The notes under the pieces were generated by a model. That model did no database searches and had not been told where the DNA came from. It worked only from the letters and a program-made list of their open reading frames with translations. This document shows, one piece after another, positions 33,218-45,567 of a stretch of DNA of 60,784 nt. The DNA is from Flavobacteriales bacterium (lineage in GTDB: Bacteria > Bacteroidota > Bacteroidia > Flavobacteriales > Flavobacteriaceae): assembly GCA_016777325.1 (NCBI GenBank), contig JADHRQ010000006.1, forward strand, positions 1-60,784, read 5' to 3'. Every line of letters starts with the position of its first letter. Position 1 is the stretch's first letter. The translations under genes were made by a program, and so were the position numbers.

Positions 33218-35419
33218 TTGTTAGTTGAGAATCAAATATTACCAAAGGAAATATCCAGTCTTTATGATGATCTAATTGATAGTTGTTATCAAAAAATATC
33301 ATCTAAAGAAAGAAAGGTGATTCATCAATCACTTCTAATAGCTTATAGTGCTCATGATGGGCAAATAAGAAAATCTGGGGAACCTTATGTTCACCACCCT
33401 ATTGAAGTAGCTAAGATTGTTGCAAAAGATATTGGACTAGATTATGTTTCAATTGCATCAGCTATTCTGCATGATGTTGTTGAAGATACTGATATAACTC
33501 TAAACGATTTAGATCAAAGTGTCGGTGTGGAAATTTCAAAAATTGTAAATGGTTTAACAAAAATTTCCACATTAAAAAAAAATGAAGATTATTCACTTCA
33601 GGCTGAGAACTATCGAAAAATGCTTCTTACTCTTCATAATGATATAAGAGTTATACTAATTAAGATTGCTGATAGACTTCATAACATGAGGACAATTGAA
33701 TTTCTTTCTAAGTCTAAGCAAGATCAAATGGCCTCTGAGTCAATCTATATTTATGCACCATTAGCTCATCGAGTAGGTTTATATAATATCAAGAATGAGC
33801 TTGAAGATAATAGTTTAAAAATTCTAGATAAACAAAAGTATAATCTAATTAAAAATAAAATTGATAAAGAATTTGTAGATCAAGAAAAATATGTTGACTC
33901 ATTTCAAAAACTAATTAGTAAGAATCTAGATGATCAAAAAATTAAATATTCTATTTTAGGAAGAAATAAATCTATTTACTCTATTCATAATAAGATTCAA
34001 AATAAGAATATCTCTTTTGATGAAGTATATGACCGTTTTGCAATTAGAATTATTTATAAATCACTACCAAAGAATGAAAAATTTGTTGCATGGAAAATTT
34101 ATTCAATAATAACTGATCATTTTACTCCAAATCCAACTAGATTAAGAGACTGGATTACACTGCCAAAGACGAACGGTTATGAAGCACTTCACCTTACTGT
34201 AGTTGGTCCAAAAAATAAATGGATAGAAATTCAGATTAGGTCAGAGAGAATGAACGAAATAGCAGAAAAAGGGTATGCAGCACATTTTGGATATAAACAT
34301 AAAGAATCTAAAAAGAGTGAAGTTGACCTTTGGTTAAACAAACTTCAAGATGTGTTAAATAATGACAACGAACATGCAATTGATTTTGTTGAAGATTTTA
34401 AACTTAGTTTCTATTCCAAAGAAATATATGTATTTACTCCAAATGGAGATTTGAAATCTTTAAAAAGTGGATCAACTGCTCTTGACTTTGCATTTCATGT
34501 ACATACAGATATTGGAATCAAAACAAGGGGTGCAAAAGTTAATGGTAAAATAGTTCCTTTAAGCCATATTCTTAAAAGTGGTGATCAAGTTGACATTATT
34601 ACATCTGAAAATGTAAAGCCGAACTCGAACTGGTTAGAATTTGTTGAAACTTCAAAAGCAAAATCCAAAATTAAATCTTCTTTAAATGAAGAAAAAAAGA
34701 GAATTTCTATTGATGGAAAAGAAATACTTGAAAGAAAGCTTAAACAGTTAAAAATAAAGCTTGATGATAAAGTTTCAGGTCAAATGATGAAGTTTTTTAA
34801 TATTAACGCTAGTAATGATCTTTTTTTTAAAATAGGGAATGGATCAATAGATAACAAACAAATTAAAAGTTTTGCTAACGACTATAATAGTTACTTAGGT
34901 TACTTCAGAAGAAGAATTGGTTCAAATGATACTAAAATTGATAAATTAAATGATTCAGTAAATCTATTAAAGTTTGATAGACTAGTGTTTGGCAAAGAAA
35001 GTGAGTTATTAAAATATTCAATTGCTAGCTGTTGTAATCCAATAGCTGGAGATAAGGTTTTTGGTTTTGTGTCTGTCAAAGAGGGAGTAAAAGTTCATAA
35101 AAAGGATTGTCCAAATTCAATTTCACTAAGATCTAATTATGCATATAGAATAATTTCAGCAAATTGGATAGATTCTGAAAATCATGAGTTTAATGCTAAA
35201 ATTGAACTTAGTGGTATTGACAAAATCGGTTTGATAAATAATATTACATCTCTTATATCTAATTCTATGAATGTTAATATGAATAAAATTTCATTTGAAA
35301 CAAACGATGGAACATTTTCAGGTTTAATAAGTGTAGAAGTAAAAAATAAAGTAATTTTAAATAAACTATTAAAAAAACTAAAATCAATTGATGGAATTGA
35401 AAAGCTATCTAGAAAATAA
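33218..35419 (+). CDS. Bifunctional (p)ppGpp synthetase/hydrolase (RelA/SpoT family)
   Basis: The 733-residue protein starts with TTG (33218), the only start that gives the full HD domain. Order: HD hydrolase (about 40-150: VHHPIEVA, AILHDVVEDT), synthetase (about 230-350: FAIRIIY, RLRDWITLPKTNGYEALHL, EIQIRS), TGS (about 395-455: YVFTPNGDLKSLKSGSTALDFAF), and a C-terminal ACT (about 655-733). Both active sites look intact, so it should make and break (p)ppGpp under starvation. The gene order with fur and purA is typical for the group. Confidence 0.92.
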   Translation: MLVENQILPKEISSLYDDLIDSCYQKISSKERKVIHQSLLIAYSAHDGQIRKSGEPYVHHPIEVAKIVAKDIGLDYVSIASAILHDVVEDTDITLNDLDQSVGVEISKIVNGLTKISTLKKNEDYSLQAENYRKMLLTLHNDIRVILIKIADRLHNMRTIEFLSKSKQDQMASESIYIYAPLAHRVGLYNIKNELEDNSLKILDKQKYNLIKNKIDKEFVDQEKYVDSFQKLISKNLDDQKIKYSILGRNKSIYSIHNKIQNKNISFDEVYDRFAIRIIYKSLPKNEKFVAWKIYSIITDHFTPNPTRLRDWITLPKTNGYEALHLTVVGPKNKWIEIQIRSERMNEIAEKGYAAHFGYKHKESKKSEVDLWLNKLQDVLNNDNEHAIDFVEDFKLSFYSKEIYVFTPNGDLKSLKSGSTALDFAFHVHTDIGIKTRGAKVNGKIVPLSHILKSGDQVDIITSENVKPNSNWLEFVETSKAKSKIKSSLNEEKKRISIDGKEILERKLKQLKIKLDDKVSGQMMKFFNINASNDLFFKIGNGSIDNKQIKSFANDYNSYLGYFRRRIGSNDTKIDKLNDSVNLLKFDRLVFGKESELLKYSIASCCNPIAGDKVFGFVSVKEGVKVHKKDCPNSISLRSNYAYRIISANWIDSENHEFNAKIELSGIDKIGLINNITSLISNSMNVNMNKISFETNDGTFSGLISVEVKNKVILNKLLKKLKSIDGIEKLSRK

Positions 35420-35424
35420 TTATA

Positions 35425-35880
35425 ATGATTTTCAAAAAGAAAAAGAAAAATGATGAGGTTATAGATGTTTTTACTAAATTCCTAAGTCTCCACAATCAAA
35501 GAAAAACCCCTGAAAGATTCACTATTCTCAATGAAGTTTATTCAATTGAAGGTCATTTTGACATTGATTCATTATATGAAAAAATGAATAAAAAAAACTA
35601 CAGAGTAAGTAAAGCAACTCTTTACAATACAATTGAGTTACTACTTGAGAGTGGTTTGGTTAGAAAGCATCAGTTTGGAGATTCTTTTTCTCAATATGAA
35701 AAGTGTTATTTTAACAATCAACACGACCATATTATAATTACCGACACAGGAGAAGTAAAAGAATTTTGTGACCCAAGAATTCAATCAATTAAAAATGATA
35801 TTGAGAAAATTTTTAATGTTGATATTGAGGATCATTCACTATATTTATACGCTACAAGCAAAAAGAAAAAAAATAGATAA
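35425..35880 (+). CDS. Fur-family transcriptional regulator without CxxC zinc site
   Basis: The 151-residue protein has a Fur winged helix (about 25-90: RKTPERFTILNEVYSIEGHFDIDSLYEKM, SKATLYNTIELLLESGLV) and the metal-sensing region QHDHIIITDTGEVKEFCDP (about 95-115 in part). Where most Fur proteins have a CxxC at the TDTG position, both cysteines are gone, so the structural zinc is absent; the HDH is kept. Fur or Zur role cannot be separated. It starts five bases after the stringent-response gene. Confidence 0.85.
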   Translation: MIFKKKKKNDEVIDVFTKFLSLHNQRKTPERFTILNEVYSIEGHFDIDSLYEKMNKKNYRVSKATLYNTIELLLESGLVRKHQFGDSFSQYEKCYFNNQHDHIIITDTGEVKEFCDPRIQSIKNDIEKIFNVDIEDHSLYLYATSKKKKNR

Positions 35881-38765
<2,885 letters not shown>

Positions 38766-38853
38766 AATAAGATGTTAACTATTTTGTTGAAAATAATTTT
38801 TGGTTGAATTGATATGCACTCAAGAGATTACTAATTTAGAATAAAAATTCTCA

Positions 38854-40209
38854 TTGAGTAACACTGAAAATTCACTCTCAAAATTTGAAGAAATGTTAAA
38901 GACAAATACTGTCTTTTACTTTGATTCATCTGACTTCATTACTATCTCTCACCATTATATAGATCAGGCAAATTTTTCATTGGCTGATAAAGCTATCAAA
39001 ATTGGTTTAGATCAACACCCAAATAACATTGATTTAATGTTGTTGAACTCTGAATTACTTATCTTCAACTCTAAATATAAAGAGGCCTATAAAATTTTAA
39101 ATTTTGTTGAAGAAATAGATCCTGAGAATAGAGAGGTATACCTTCAGAAAGCTACAATTTACTCAAAAAACAACTTAAGTGAAGAAGCTATAGATATTTT
39201 AAAAAGAGCACTTACTTTTATAGATGACAAAATAGAAATATGGAATATGATTGCTATGGAGTTTCTTCTTCTTGAAGATTTTGAGTCAGCTATTCCATTT
39301 TTCAAAAAATGTCTTGACTCTGATCAAGAGGATTATCAATCACTCTACAATCTTATTTTTTGTTACGAAAACCTAGGAATGATTGACGAATCTATAAATG
39401 AATTAAGTTCTGTGTTGGAAAAGAGACCCTATTCTAAAATAGCTTGGCATCAAATTGGTAAAATATATAATAAAAAAGGTAAATTTAAAGAATCTATCTC
39501 TGCGTTTGATTTTGCAATTATATCTGACGATCAATTTGTTTCAGCTTATATTGAAAAAGCTAAAGTTTTAGAAAAAGTTGGCAGGATTAATGAAGCTTTA
39601 GAAAATTTTAGGCTTTCTATTGAGCTAAGTGAACCAAATTCATATATCTATTTTAGAATTGCAAAATGTTATGAGAAAATAAATAACAAAAAATTATTTT
39701 TAGATTATATTAAAAACTCAGTTAGGGAAGAGCCAGGAAATGAAAAAGCATGGATATATTTAATAAAATACTACTTAAAAAATAATAATCTTAGACAAGC
39801 TAAATATCTGGCTTCAAAAGCATTGGACAATAATCATAATAGCATTAAGATCATTGAATTAAACGCGATAATTAACAGAGATATAGGAAACATTTTAGAA
39901 GCCATTAAACTTTATAATCAAATAATTGAATTTAAAGAAAATTTATCATGGAAAATATGGAAGGGTTTAATAAAATGTTTGATTGATAAGAAAGAATGGT
40001 CAGAACTTTTAAAGATAAGCTTAAGAGCTAAAAAGCACTATCCAAATAAAGCATTTCTAGATTTTACTATTAGTGGCTGTCTATTAAAAAATGGTAAATT
40101 AAATGAAGCAATTTATTTTTATCAAAGTGGAAAAAAAACTTGTCAAGTTCCTGAAAAACTAATTGAGTCATTTCCAGAATTCACTGAAAATAAGACCTTA
40201 CTTGTCTGA
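38854..40209 (+). CDS. TPR-repeat protein
   Basis: The 451-residue protein starts with TTG (38854) and has no signal peptide or membrane segment. Almost all of it is a TPR superhelix, about ten to twelve units of 34 residues, recognisable by repeated A-x-x-x-x-P endings such as ALDQHPNNIDL, EEIDPENREVY, VLEKRPYSKIAW and AIEKAKVLEKVGRINEALENF. It is a scaffold protein; partner and pathway unknown. It precedes the DUF368 gene by 18 bases. Confidence 0.82.
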   Translation: MSNTENSLSKFEEMLKTNTVFYFDSSDFITISHHYIDQANFSLADKAIKIGLDQHPNNIDLMLLNSELLIFNSKYKEAYKILNFVEEIDPENREVYLQKATIYSKNNLSEEAIDILKRALTFIDDKIEIWNMIAMEFLLLEDFESAIPFFKKCLDSDQEDYQSLYNLIFCYENLGMIDESINELSSVLEKRPYSKIAWHQIGKIYNKKGKFKESISAFDFAIISDDQFVSAYIEKAKVLEKVGRINEALENFRLSIELSEPNSYIYFRIAKCYEKINNKKLFLDYIKNSVREEPGNEKAWIYLIKYYLKNNNLRQAKYLASKALDNNHNSIKIIELNAIINRDIGNILEAIKLYNQIIEFKENLSWKIWKGLIKCLIDKKEWSELLKISLRAKKHYPNKAFLDFTISGCLLKNGKLNEAIYFYQSGKKTCQVPEKLIESFPEFTENKTLLV

Positions 40210-40227
40210 TTTTTTATAAATTATAAA

Positions 40228-41169
40228 ATGCTAAATAATTATATTATTCTTTTTATTAAAGGTCTTGCAATGGGTGCAGTTAATAAAATTCCAGGTGTTT
40301 CTGGAGGGACTGTAGCTTTTGTAACAGGAATCTATGAAGATTTAATAAACTCTATTAAAAAAATTAATTTCCATTCATTTAAAATTTTATTTACAAAAGG
40401 ATTTAAGGCTTTTTATATAGAAGTTAATGGTAAATTTTTGACTATTCTTTTTTCTGGTGTAATTGCAAGTTTTTTTTCTGTATCTCTAGTATTAGATAAG
40501 CTAATAAAAGAATATGAAATTTATGTATTCGGAATGTTTTTTGGAATGATATTAGGATCATTTTATGTGATATATTATCAGTTAGAAAAAATTAAGGCTA
40601 AAACTTTTGCAGGAATATTAATAGGTTTAACTATTGGTTTATTAATTAGTTTTGCAGATAATTTAGAGGTAGCAAACTCTAATTTAATAATCTTCTTTTC
40701 AGGAATGATAGCTATATCTGGAATGATATTACCGGGATTATCTGGATCTTATCTATTACTTCTTATGGGCAACTATACATTGATAATGGTAGATTCCGTA
40801 AATGCTCTTTATTTTACATTAACAGAGATAATTTCACTTAATTTTGAATTTATTAATGATCCCGAAAGACTATACCTTCTTAAAGTTTTAGTTCTATTCA
40901 CTATTGGGTCCATATCAGGTTTAGTGTTTTTTTCAAATATATTAAGCTCACTATTAAAAAATCATAAATCCATTACAATATCAATAATAGTAGGTTTTAT
41001 AGCAGGATCTCTTTTTGGTGTTTGGCCCTGGAAAAATGAAGACATGTATGGTAATGTATCTTTGTTTATTCCTGATTTTACAACTACTGAAACATGGATA
41101 ACTTTATTTTTCCTTTTTATTGGCATTTTGTTTGTAGTTTTATTAGAAAGACTGGCACATAAGCATTGA
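40228..41169 (+). CDS. DUF368 family integral membrane protein
   Basis: The 313-residue protein has about nine hydrophobic segments. The N-terminal motif KGLAMGAVNKIPGVSGGTVAFVTGIYEDLI (in part, NKIPGVSGGTVAFVTGIY at about 20-37) and a second GMILPGLSGSYLLLLMGNY (about 165-183) are the two inverted DUF368 signature repeats. The family has been reported to act as undecaprenyl phosphate flippases (PopT type) in some bacteria; I have not verified that here. It ends in a four-base overlap with aroE. Confidence 0.88.
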   Translation: MLNNYIILFIKGLAMGAVNKIPGVSGGTVAFVTGIYEDLINSIKKINFHSFKILFTKGFKAFYIEVNGKFLTILFSGVIASFFSVSLVLDKLIKEYEIYVFGMFFGMILGSFYVIYYQLEKIKAKTFAGILIGLTIGLLISFADNLEVANSNLIIFFSGMIAISGMILPGLSGSYLLLLMGNYTLIMVDSVNALYFTLTEIISLNFEFINDPERLYLLKVLVLFTIGSISGLVFFSNILSSLLKNHKSITISIIVGFIAGSLFGVWPWKNEDMYGNVSLFIPDFTTTETWITLFFLFIGILFVVLLERLAHKH

Positions 41170-41915
41170 AAAATAAAAGACAATTCGGTTTAATCGGAAA
41201 AAATATAGAATATTCATTCTCTAGAAGGTTTTTTTTAGAGAAATTTAATTCAAATGACAAGTATTTAAACTTTAGTTACATAAATTATGATATTAACTCA
41301 ATTGAAGAAGTTAATAATGTTTTTGAACAAAAAAATCTATGCGGATTAAATGTTACAATCCCTTATAAGGAGAAAATTATAAATTACTTAGATGATGTAT
41401 CTGATCAAGCTAAAGAAATTGGAGCAGTTAATACAATATGTTTTGATAATCGAAAAAAGATAGGGTATAATACAGATATTTTTGGTTTTTCTAAATCACT
41501 TGAAATAAATGAAATAAATAATATTGATAGCGTTTTAATCCTTGGATCTGGAGGTGCAGCAAAAACAATTACTTATTTCTGCGTTAATAATAACATTCCT
41601 TATAATATTGTTTCTAGAAGACCATCTAAGTCATTGATATCTTACAAGAGTCTTGATGAACAATATTTTAAAAATAAAGTTTTAATCGTTAATTGCACTC
41701 CTCTTGGAACTTTCCCTGATGTTGATAGATGCCCTGATTTACCATATAATTTAGTAAATAAAGAGAATGTAATTTTTGATCTAGTTTATAATCCTAACGA
41801 AACTCTTTTAATGAAAAAAGGAAAAGAAAGAGGATGTAAAATATTAAATGGTCATGAAATGTTAAGGTTTCAAGCAGAGAAGTCCCTAGAATTATGGGTA
41901 AAAACATTCAAATAG
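41166..41915 (+). CDS. aroE: Shikimate dehydrogenase
   Basis: The 249-residue protein starts with TTG (41166) inside the end of the DUF368 gene; MKNKRQFGLIGKNIEYSFSRRFF is the expected N-terminus. Substrate-site residues occur in GLIGKNIEYSFSR and NVTIPYKEK (about 59-67, catalytic Lys K65 region), then a Rossmann motif LGSGGAAKTI (about 125-134), NCTPLGTFPD and a closing NGHEMLRFQAEKS. It reduces 3-dehydroshikimate with NADPH. Slightly short, as usual in Bacteroidota. Confidence 0.93.
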   Translation: MKNKRQFGLIGKNIEYSFSRRFFLEKFNSNDKYLNFSYINYDINSIEEVNNVFEQKNLCGLNVTIPYKEKIINYLDDVSDQAKEIGAVNTICFDNRKKIGYNTDIFGFSKSLEINEINNIDSVLILGSGGAAKTITYFCVNNNIPYNIVSRRPSKSLISYKSLDEQYFKNKVLIVNCTPLGTFPDVDRCPDLPYNLVNKENVIFDLVYNPNETLLMKKGKERGCKILNGHEMLRFQAEKSLELWVKTFK

Positions 41916-41970
41916 GATTGAAACTTTTTTTTGTTAATTTTAGTAAATAAATAATTTCAAATAAAACTTA

Positions 41971-43929
41971 ATGACAGACTCGAATAAAATATCGAAAAAG
42001 TCTTCATCGGATTCTAAAAATCTAGTAAAAAACATAATACCTGAGATGCCTAAAGACAAAAGAACTAAGGCATATAAGGATTGGATGAAGCAATATGGTG
42101 AAAAAACTTTAGATTCTAAAAAAATTCCTGAGATGCCTAAGGATAAAAGAACAAAGGCATATAAGGATTGGATGAAGCAATATGGTAAGGAAAAAACTAC
42201 TTCAAAAAAAATATCCAAAAAAGTTGAAGTTAAAAAAACAACAGGTTCTGAAGTAAAAAAGATTAAGCCTAAAATCATTAAAGACAATCTAGAAGAATTA
42301 ATTAATTCTTTTATTAATTTTGTTAATTCTGAAGATTGGTTTCACAAAAGAAAAGAAATTGAAGGTTTAAAAACAAGAATTAATTTATCTTTAAAAAAGA
42401 CAGATTCAGATTCAGAAGAATTAAAAAAAATTAAATCCTTATTTTTTCAAACTCTTAAAAATTACTCTAGTAAAAAAAGAAAATATTTCAATGAATTAAA
42501 CTCAAATCAGCAAGAAAACCTTTTAATAAGACAAGAATTAATTGAAAAAATAAAAGATCTTATTGTTGTAGATGAAAATTCAAATAAACTATACTCAAAA
42601 TTTAAAGTATTAAAAGAACAATGGCATAATACTGGTCAAGTTCCTATTACTGAAAGAAATAATATATGGGAAACGTATAGACATCATGTTGAAAAATTTT
42701 ACGACTTTCTGCATTTAAACCGAGATCTTAGAGATCTTGATTATAAGCATAACTATGAGGAAAAGCTTAAGATTATTGAAAGAGCAGAAAAGCTAGATGA
42801 GATTGATGATATAGTAAAAACATCTAGAGATCTTAATGATTTACATAGATTATGGAAAAATGAATTAGGCCCAGTCGCTAGAGAACATAGTAATGATTTA
42901 TGGTCAAGATTTCAGGCAGCATCTCACAAGATTCATTCAAAAAGACAAGACTTTCAAAAAGAAATTTCTAATGTTCAACAATTAAATTTTGAGAAAAAAC
43001 AAAATGTAATTGTTAGAATGAATGAGTTAATTTCAACAGTCCCAAATTCTCATTCAGAATGGCAAAATAAAATTAAGGATTTTGAAAAATTAAAGGCTGA
43101 ATTCCAAAATATTAAAAATCTTCAGAGAAATAAAAATAAAAAATGCTGGAATGACTTTAGAATAGCTACAAAAGCTTTCAATACTTCAAAAAATGATTTT
43201 TATAAAAATCAGAAAAAAGAAATCAAAAAAAGTATTGATTTAAAGAAAAATCTAATTCAAGAGGTTAAAAACATAATTGAAAAAAACACAATATCTGAAA
43301 ATTCAAGAAGAGTAAAGATGATACAGGAGGAATGGAAAAAAGCGGGGTATCTGCCAAAAAAAATTTCCAATTCTTTGTGGGATGAGTTTAAACCTATAAT
43401 TAATAGATATTATGATATTTTAAAGTCAGGTGCCATTAATTTGAATGCTGATGAACAAAAAACATTTGATAAAAGGTCAAAGTTTATAGATAAAATCAAA
43501 TTTTCCAAAAAGAAATCTACTCCTGATGAAATTAGAGAAATATTTAATTCACTATTACTAAAATGGAATGAAATGGAAGAAGTTAGTCAGAATTCTTCTA
43601 ATATTCTTAATAATAACTTTCTTAAGAAAATATCATCCATTATTAAGTCTTTAGATATAGAAACTAATGAAAAAAATGATTTAATTTTTGATTTTGAACT
43701 AGAGTTATCAAAAGATAATTCTGAGGAAATAAATAAAAAAATTCAATTTATTAAACGAAAAATATCTGATCTTGAAGTTGAATCAAATCAAATTCAAAAT
43801 AATTTAGAATTTTTCTCTAACTCAAGTAGTGATAATCCACTATTTAAAAATATTTCATCAAAAATTGAGTCTATTAACGAGAAGGTAGAATTCTGGAGAC
43901 ATAGATTAAGAAAGTTCAAAAAAGTATAG
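41971..43929 (+). CDS. DUF349 protein with duplicated N-terminal module
   Basis: The 652-residue protein carries tandem DUF349 units (about 100-620), each a helical block with a W residue (EQWHNTGQVP, HRLWKNELGPV, EEWKKAGYLPKK, LKWNEMEEVS). Before them lie two copies of a 21-residue module (IPEMPKDKRTKAYKDWMKQY-G) separated by eight residues, in a Lys/Ser-rich, probably disordered leader. The repeat modules do not match a domain known to me. DUF349 proteins are cytoplasmic and abundant in Bacteroidota, but have no settled function. Confidence 0.87.
   Translation: MTDSNKISKKSSSDSKNLVKNIIPEMPKDKRTKAYKDWMKQYGEKTLDSKKIPEMPKDKRTKAYKDWMKQYGKEKTTSKKISKKVEVKKTTGSEVKKIKPKIIKDNLEELINSFINFVNSEDWFHKRKEIEGLKTRINLSLKKTDSDSEELKKIKSLFFQTLKNYSSKKRKYFNELNSNQQENLLIRQELIEKIKDLIVVDENSNKLYSKFKVLKEQWHNTGQVPITERNNIWETYRHHVEKFYDFLHLNRDLRDLDYKHNYEEKLKIIERAEKLDEIDDIVKTSRDLNDLHRLWKNELGPVAREHSNDLWSRFQAASHKIHSKRQDFQKEISNVQQLNFEKKQNVIVRMNELISTVPNSHSEWQNKIKDFEKLKAEFQNIKNLQRNKNKKCWNDFRIATKAFNTSKNDFYKNQKKEIKKSIDLKKNLIQEVKNIIEKNTISENSRRVKMIQEEWKKAGYLPKKISNSLWDEFKPIINRYYDILKSGAINLNADEQKTFDKRSKFIDKIKFSKKKSTPDEIREIFNSLLLKWNEMEEVSQNSSNILNNNFLKKISSIIKSLDIETNEKNDLIFDFELELSKDNSEEINKKIQFIKRKISDLEVESNQIQNNLEFFSNSSSDNPLFKNISSKIESINEKVEFWRHRLRKFKKV
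42037..42186 (+). repeat. Two 63-base tandem repeats, 87-base period, in the DUF349 gene
   Basis: Copies at 42037-42099 and 42124-42186 encode an identical 21-residue peptide and differ at four bases, all synonymous (Ile ATA/ATT, Lys AAA/AAG, Asp GAC/GAT, Thr ACT/ACA). The encoded IPEMPKDKRTKAYKDWMKQYG sequence is therefore kept by selection. Confidence 0.95.
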
Positions 43930-43933
43930 ATTA

Positions 43934-44506
43934 TTATTTTTTATAAAATCTCATTTTATACTTGACTTCAATATCTCCCACAGAAATTAAATTGAGCTCA
44001 TGCTTTAATGATTTTCTTTTTTTGTAAGACAACTTATCTGTGAAAAGAGTTCCTTGAAGGTGGTCATACTCATGCTGAATTACTCTTGCAATTATTCCAG
44101 AACAATTAATTATTTGGGATTCTATATTTTCATCTAAAAACTTAATCTTTAGATTTTCTTTCCTAACTACATTTTCAGAAATATTTGGAATACTTAGACA
44201 GCCCTCAGGATAAACAAAATCATCACCGGTTTCACTTATAATTTCAGGATTTATAAATACCTGCTGCATTTTTAATAATTCATTTTCATTAAAACTTTCT
44301 TCATCCTTAAAATATGAAAAATCTGCAATAAATATTTTTTTAGAAATCCCAATTTGAGGTGCAGCAATTCCAACTCCTTTAGCATTATACATGGTTTCCC
44401 AAAGATCATTAATTAAGGTTCCTAAATTACTTAATTCATTAGAACTGATTTCACTAGCTTTAAGCTTTAAGATAGGGTCTCCATATGCAACTATTGGAAC
44501 AATCAT
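43934..44506 (-). CDS. def: Peptide deformylase
   Basis: The 190-residue protein has all three metal-site motifs: GVGIAAPQIG (about 43-52), EGCLSIP (about 100-106, Cys ligand) and QHEYDHLQG (about 142-150, two His ligands and the catalytic Glu). It removes the N-formyl group from new proteins. It is the second gene of an operon with ruvX, whose stop overlaps the def start by four bases. It is convergent with DUF349, with no hairpin in the four-base gap. Confidence 0.97.
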   Translation of the reverse strand: MIVPIVAYGDPILKLKASEISSNELSNLGTLINDLWETMYNAKGVGIAAPQIGISKKIFIADFSYFKDEESFNENELLKMQQVFINPEIISETGDDFVYPEGCLSIPNISENVVRKENLKIKFLDENIESQIINCSGIIARVIQHEYDHLQGTLFTDKLSYKKRKSLKHELNLISVGDIEVKYKMRFYKK

Positions 44507-44934
44507 TTTTTGTTCATTATTAAATAGGATTCAAGAATCAAAGATGCACTAATTTTATCTATAATTGATTTATTCATTCTGCTTTTTTGATTAATCCCAG
44601 ATTGTTTAATAATAGAACTTGAAATTTTTGAAGTATATCTTTCATCAATCCTTTCTATAATAATTTTAGGAAAAACAAATTGTAATGATTTAATAAACTT
44701 TGCAATATCATTTTCAAGTTCATGTATTTGATAATTTAATTTCAAGGGTTTTCCAATAATTACTTTTTCTATTTTTTCATTTGGTATTAAATCTTCTAAA
44801 TAAATCATCAATTTAGGTGTTTCAATAGTATCCAATGGGAAAGAAATGACTTTGTTATAATCAGAAATAGACACACCAGTTCTCTTAACTCCATAATCGA
44901 TACCAATGTATTTTGTATGTTGAATGTTTAACAA
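44503..44934 (-). CDS. ruvX: RuvX/YqgF family Holliday junction resolvase-like protein
   Basis: The 143-residue protein has the RNase H-like fold motifs: IGIDYGVKRTGVSIS (about 11-25), KVIIGKPLKL (about 56-65), and ERIDERYTS (about 94-102) with the closing DKISASLILESYL. Members process 16S rRNA ends (YqgF) or resemble RuvC-type junction resolvases. Acidic residues at the first and last motifs (D14, E98-region, D125-region) are conserved. It is followed by def with a four-base overlap. Confidence 0.88.
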   Translation of the reverse strand: MLNIQHTKYIGIDYGVKRTGVSISDYNKVISFPLDTIETPKLMIYLEDLIPNEKIEKVIIGKPLKLNYQIHELENDIAKFIKSLQFVFPKIIIERIDERYTSKISSSIIKQSGINQKSRMNKSIIDKISASLILESYLIMNKK

Positions 44935-45012
44935 GATTGTAACTTTTTGAATATTTTAATTAAAGGTCTTTAGAATTAAATTCAATACTTTTACATGTAA
45001 AATTATTAAAAA

Positions 45013-45567
45013 TTGAATAACGAAATTATTAATGCTGTAAATGTCTTAAAATTTGAAGGAACAATTTTGTATCCAACTGATACAATTTGGGGGATTGGTT
45101 GCGATGCATTATCTGATGTTGCAGTTGAAAAAATTTTTAAAATTAAAAAAAGAGAATTTTCTAAATCATTAATTTGTTTAGCATCTAGTTTTAAAATGAT
45201 TCAAGAATATGTTTCAATTAAAGAAGTTGATAAACTCGAAAAACTATCTAAAGAAGAGCCTACTACTTTTGTATTTGATAATCCCAGTAAAGTTTCAAAA
45301 TATATAATAGGAGATTTAAATTCTATCGCGTTTAGAGTTCCAAATAATGATTTTTGTCTAGATATGATAAGTTCTCTCGGAAGACCTATTGTGTCAACTT
45401 CCGCTAATATATCAGGGGAAAAATTGCCTTTAAATTTTAGTGAAATCAATTCTAAAGTTAAAAATAATGTTGACTATGTAGTTAAACATGAAAAAAACAA
45501 AAATTCGAATTCATCATCTAGGATTTTAAAATTACAAGAAGATGGAAGTATTTTAAAAATAAGATGA
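45013..45567 (+). CDS. L-threonylcarbamoyladenylate synthase family protein (TsaC/Sua5/YrdC)
   Basis: The 184-residue protein starts with TTG (45013), matching the family N-terminus. It has ILYPTDTIWGIGCDA (about 19-33), KIKKREFSKSL (about 44-54), the RVPN and PIVSTSANISGE motifs (about 118-136), and the KR/STRxx-like basic patch of the YrdC domain. It supplies threonylcarbamoyl-AMP for the t6A modification of tRNA position 37. The stop overlaps the tRNA nucleotidyltransferase gene by four bases, a sensible tRNA-maturation pair. Confidence 0.87.
   Translation: MNNEIINAVNVLKFEGTILYPTDTIWGIGCDALSDVAVEKIFKIKKREFSKSLICLASSFKMIQEYVSIKEVDKLEKLSKEEPTTFVFDNPSKVSKYIIGDLNSIAFRVPNNDFCLDMISSLGRPIVSTSANISGEKLPLNFSEINSKVKNNVDYVVKHEKNKNSNSSSRILKLQEDGSILKIR

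Noticed and set aside
41940-42287. Minus-strand open frame containing a repeated segment
   Set aside because: The repetition is the antisense of the DUF349 module duplication; the frame is a shadow.
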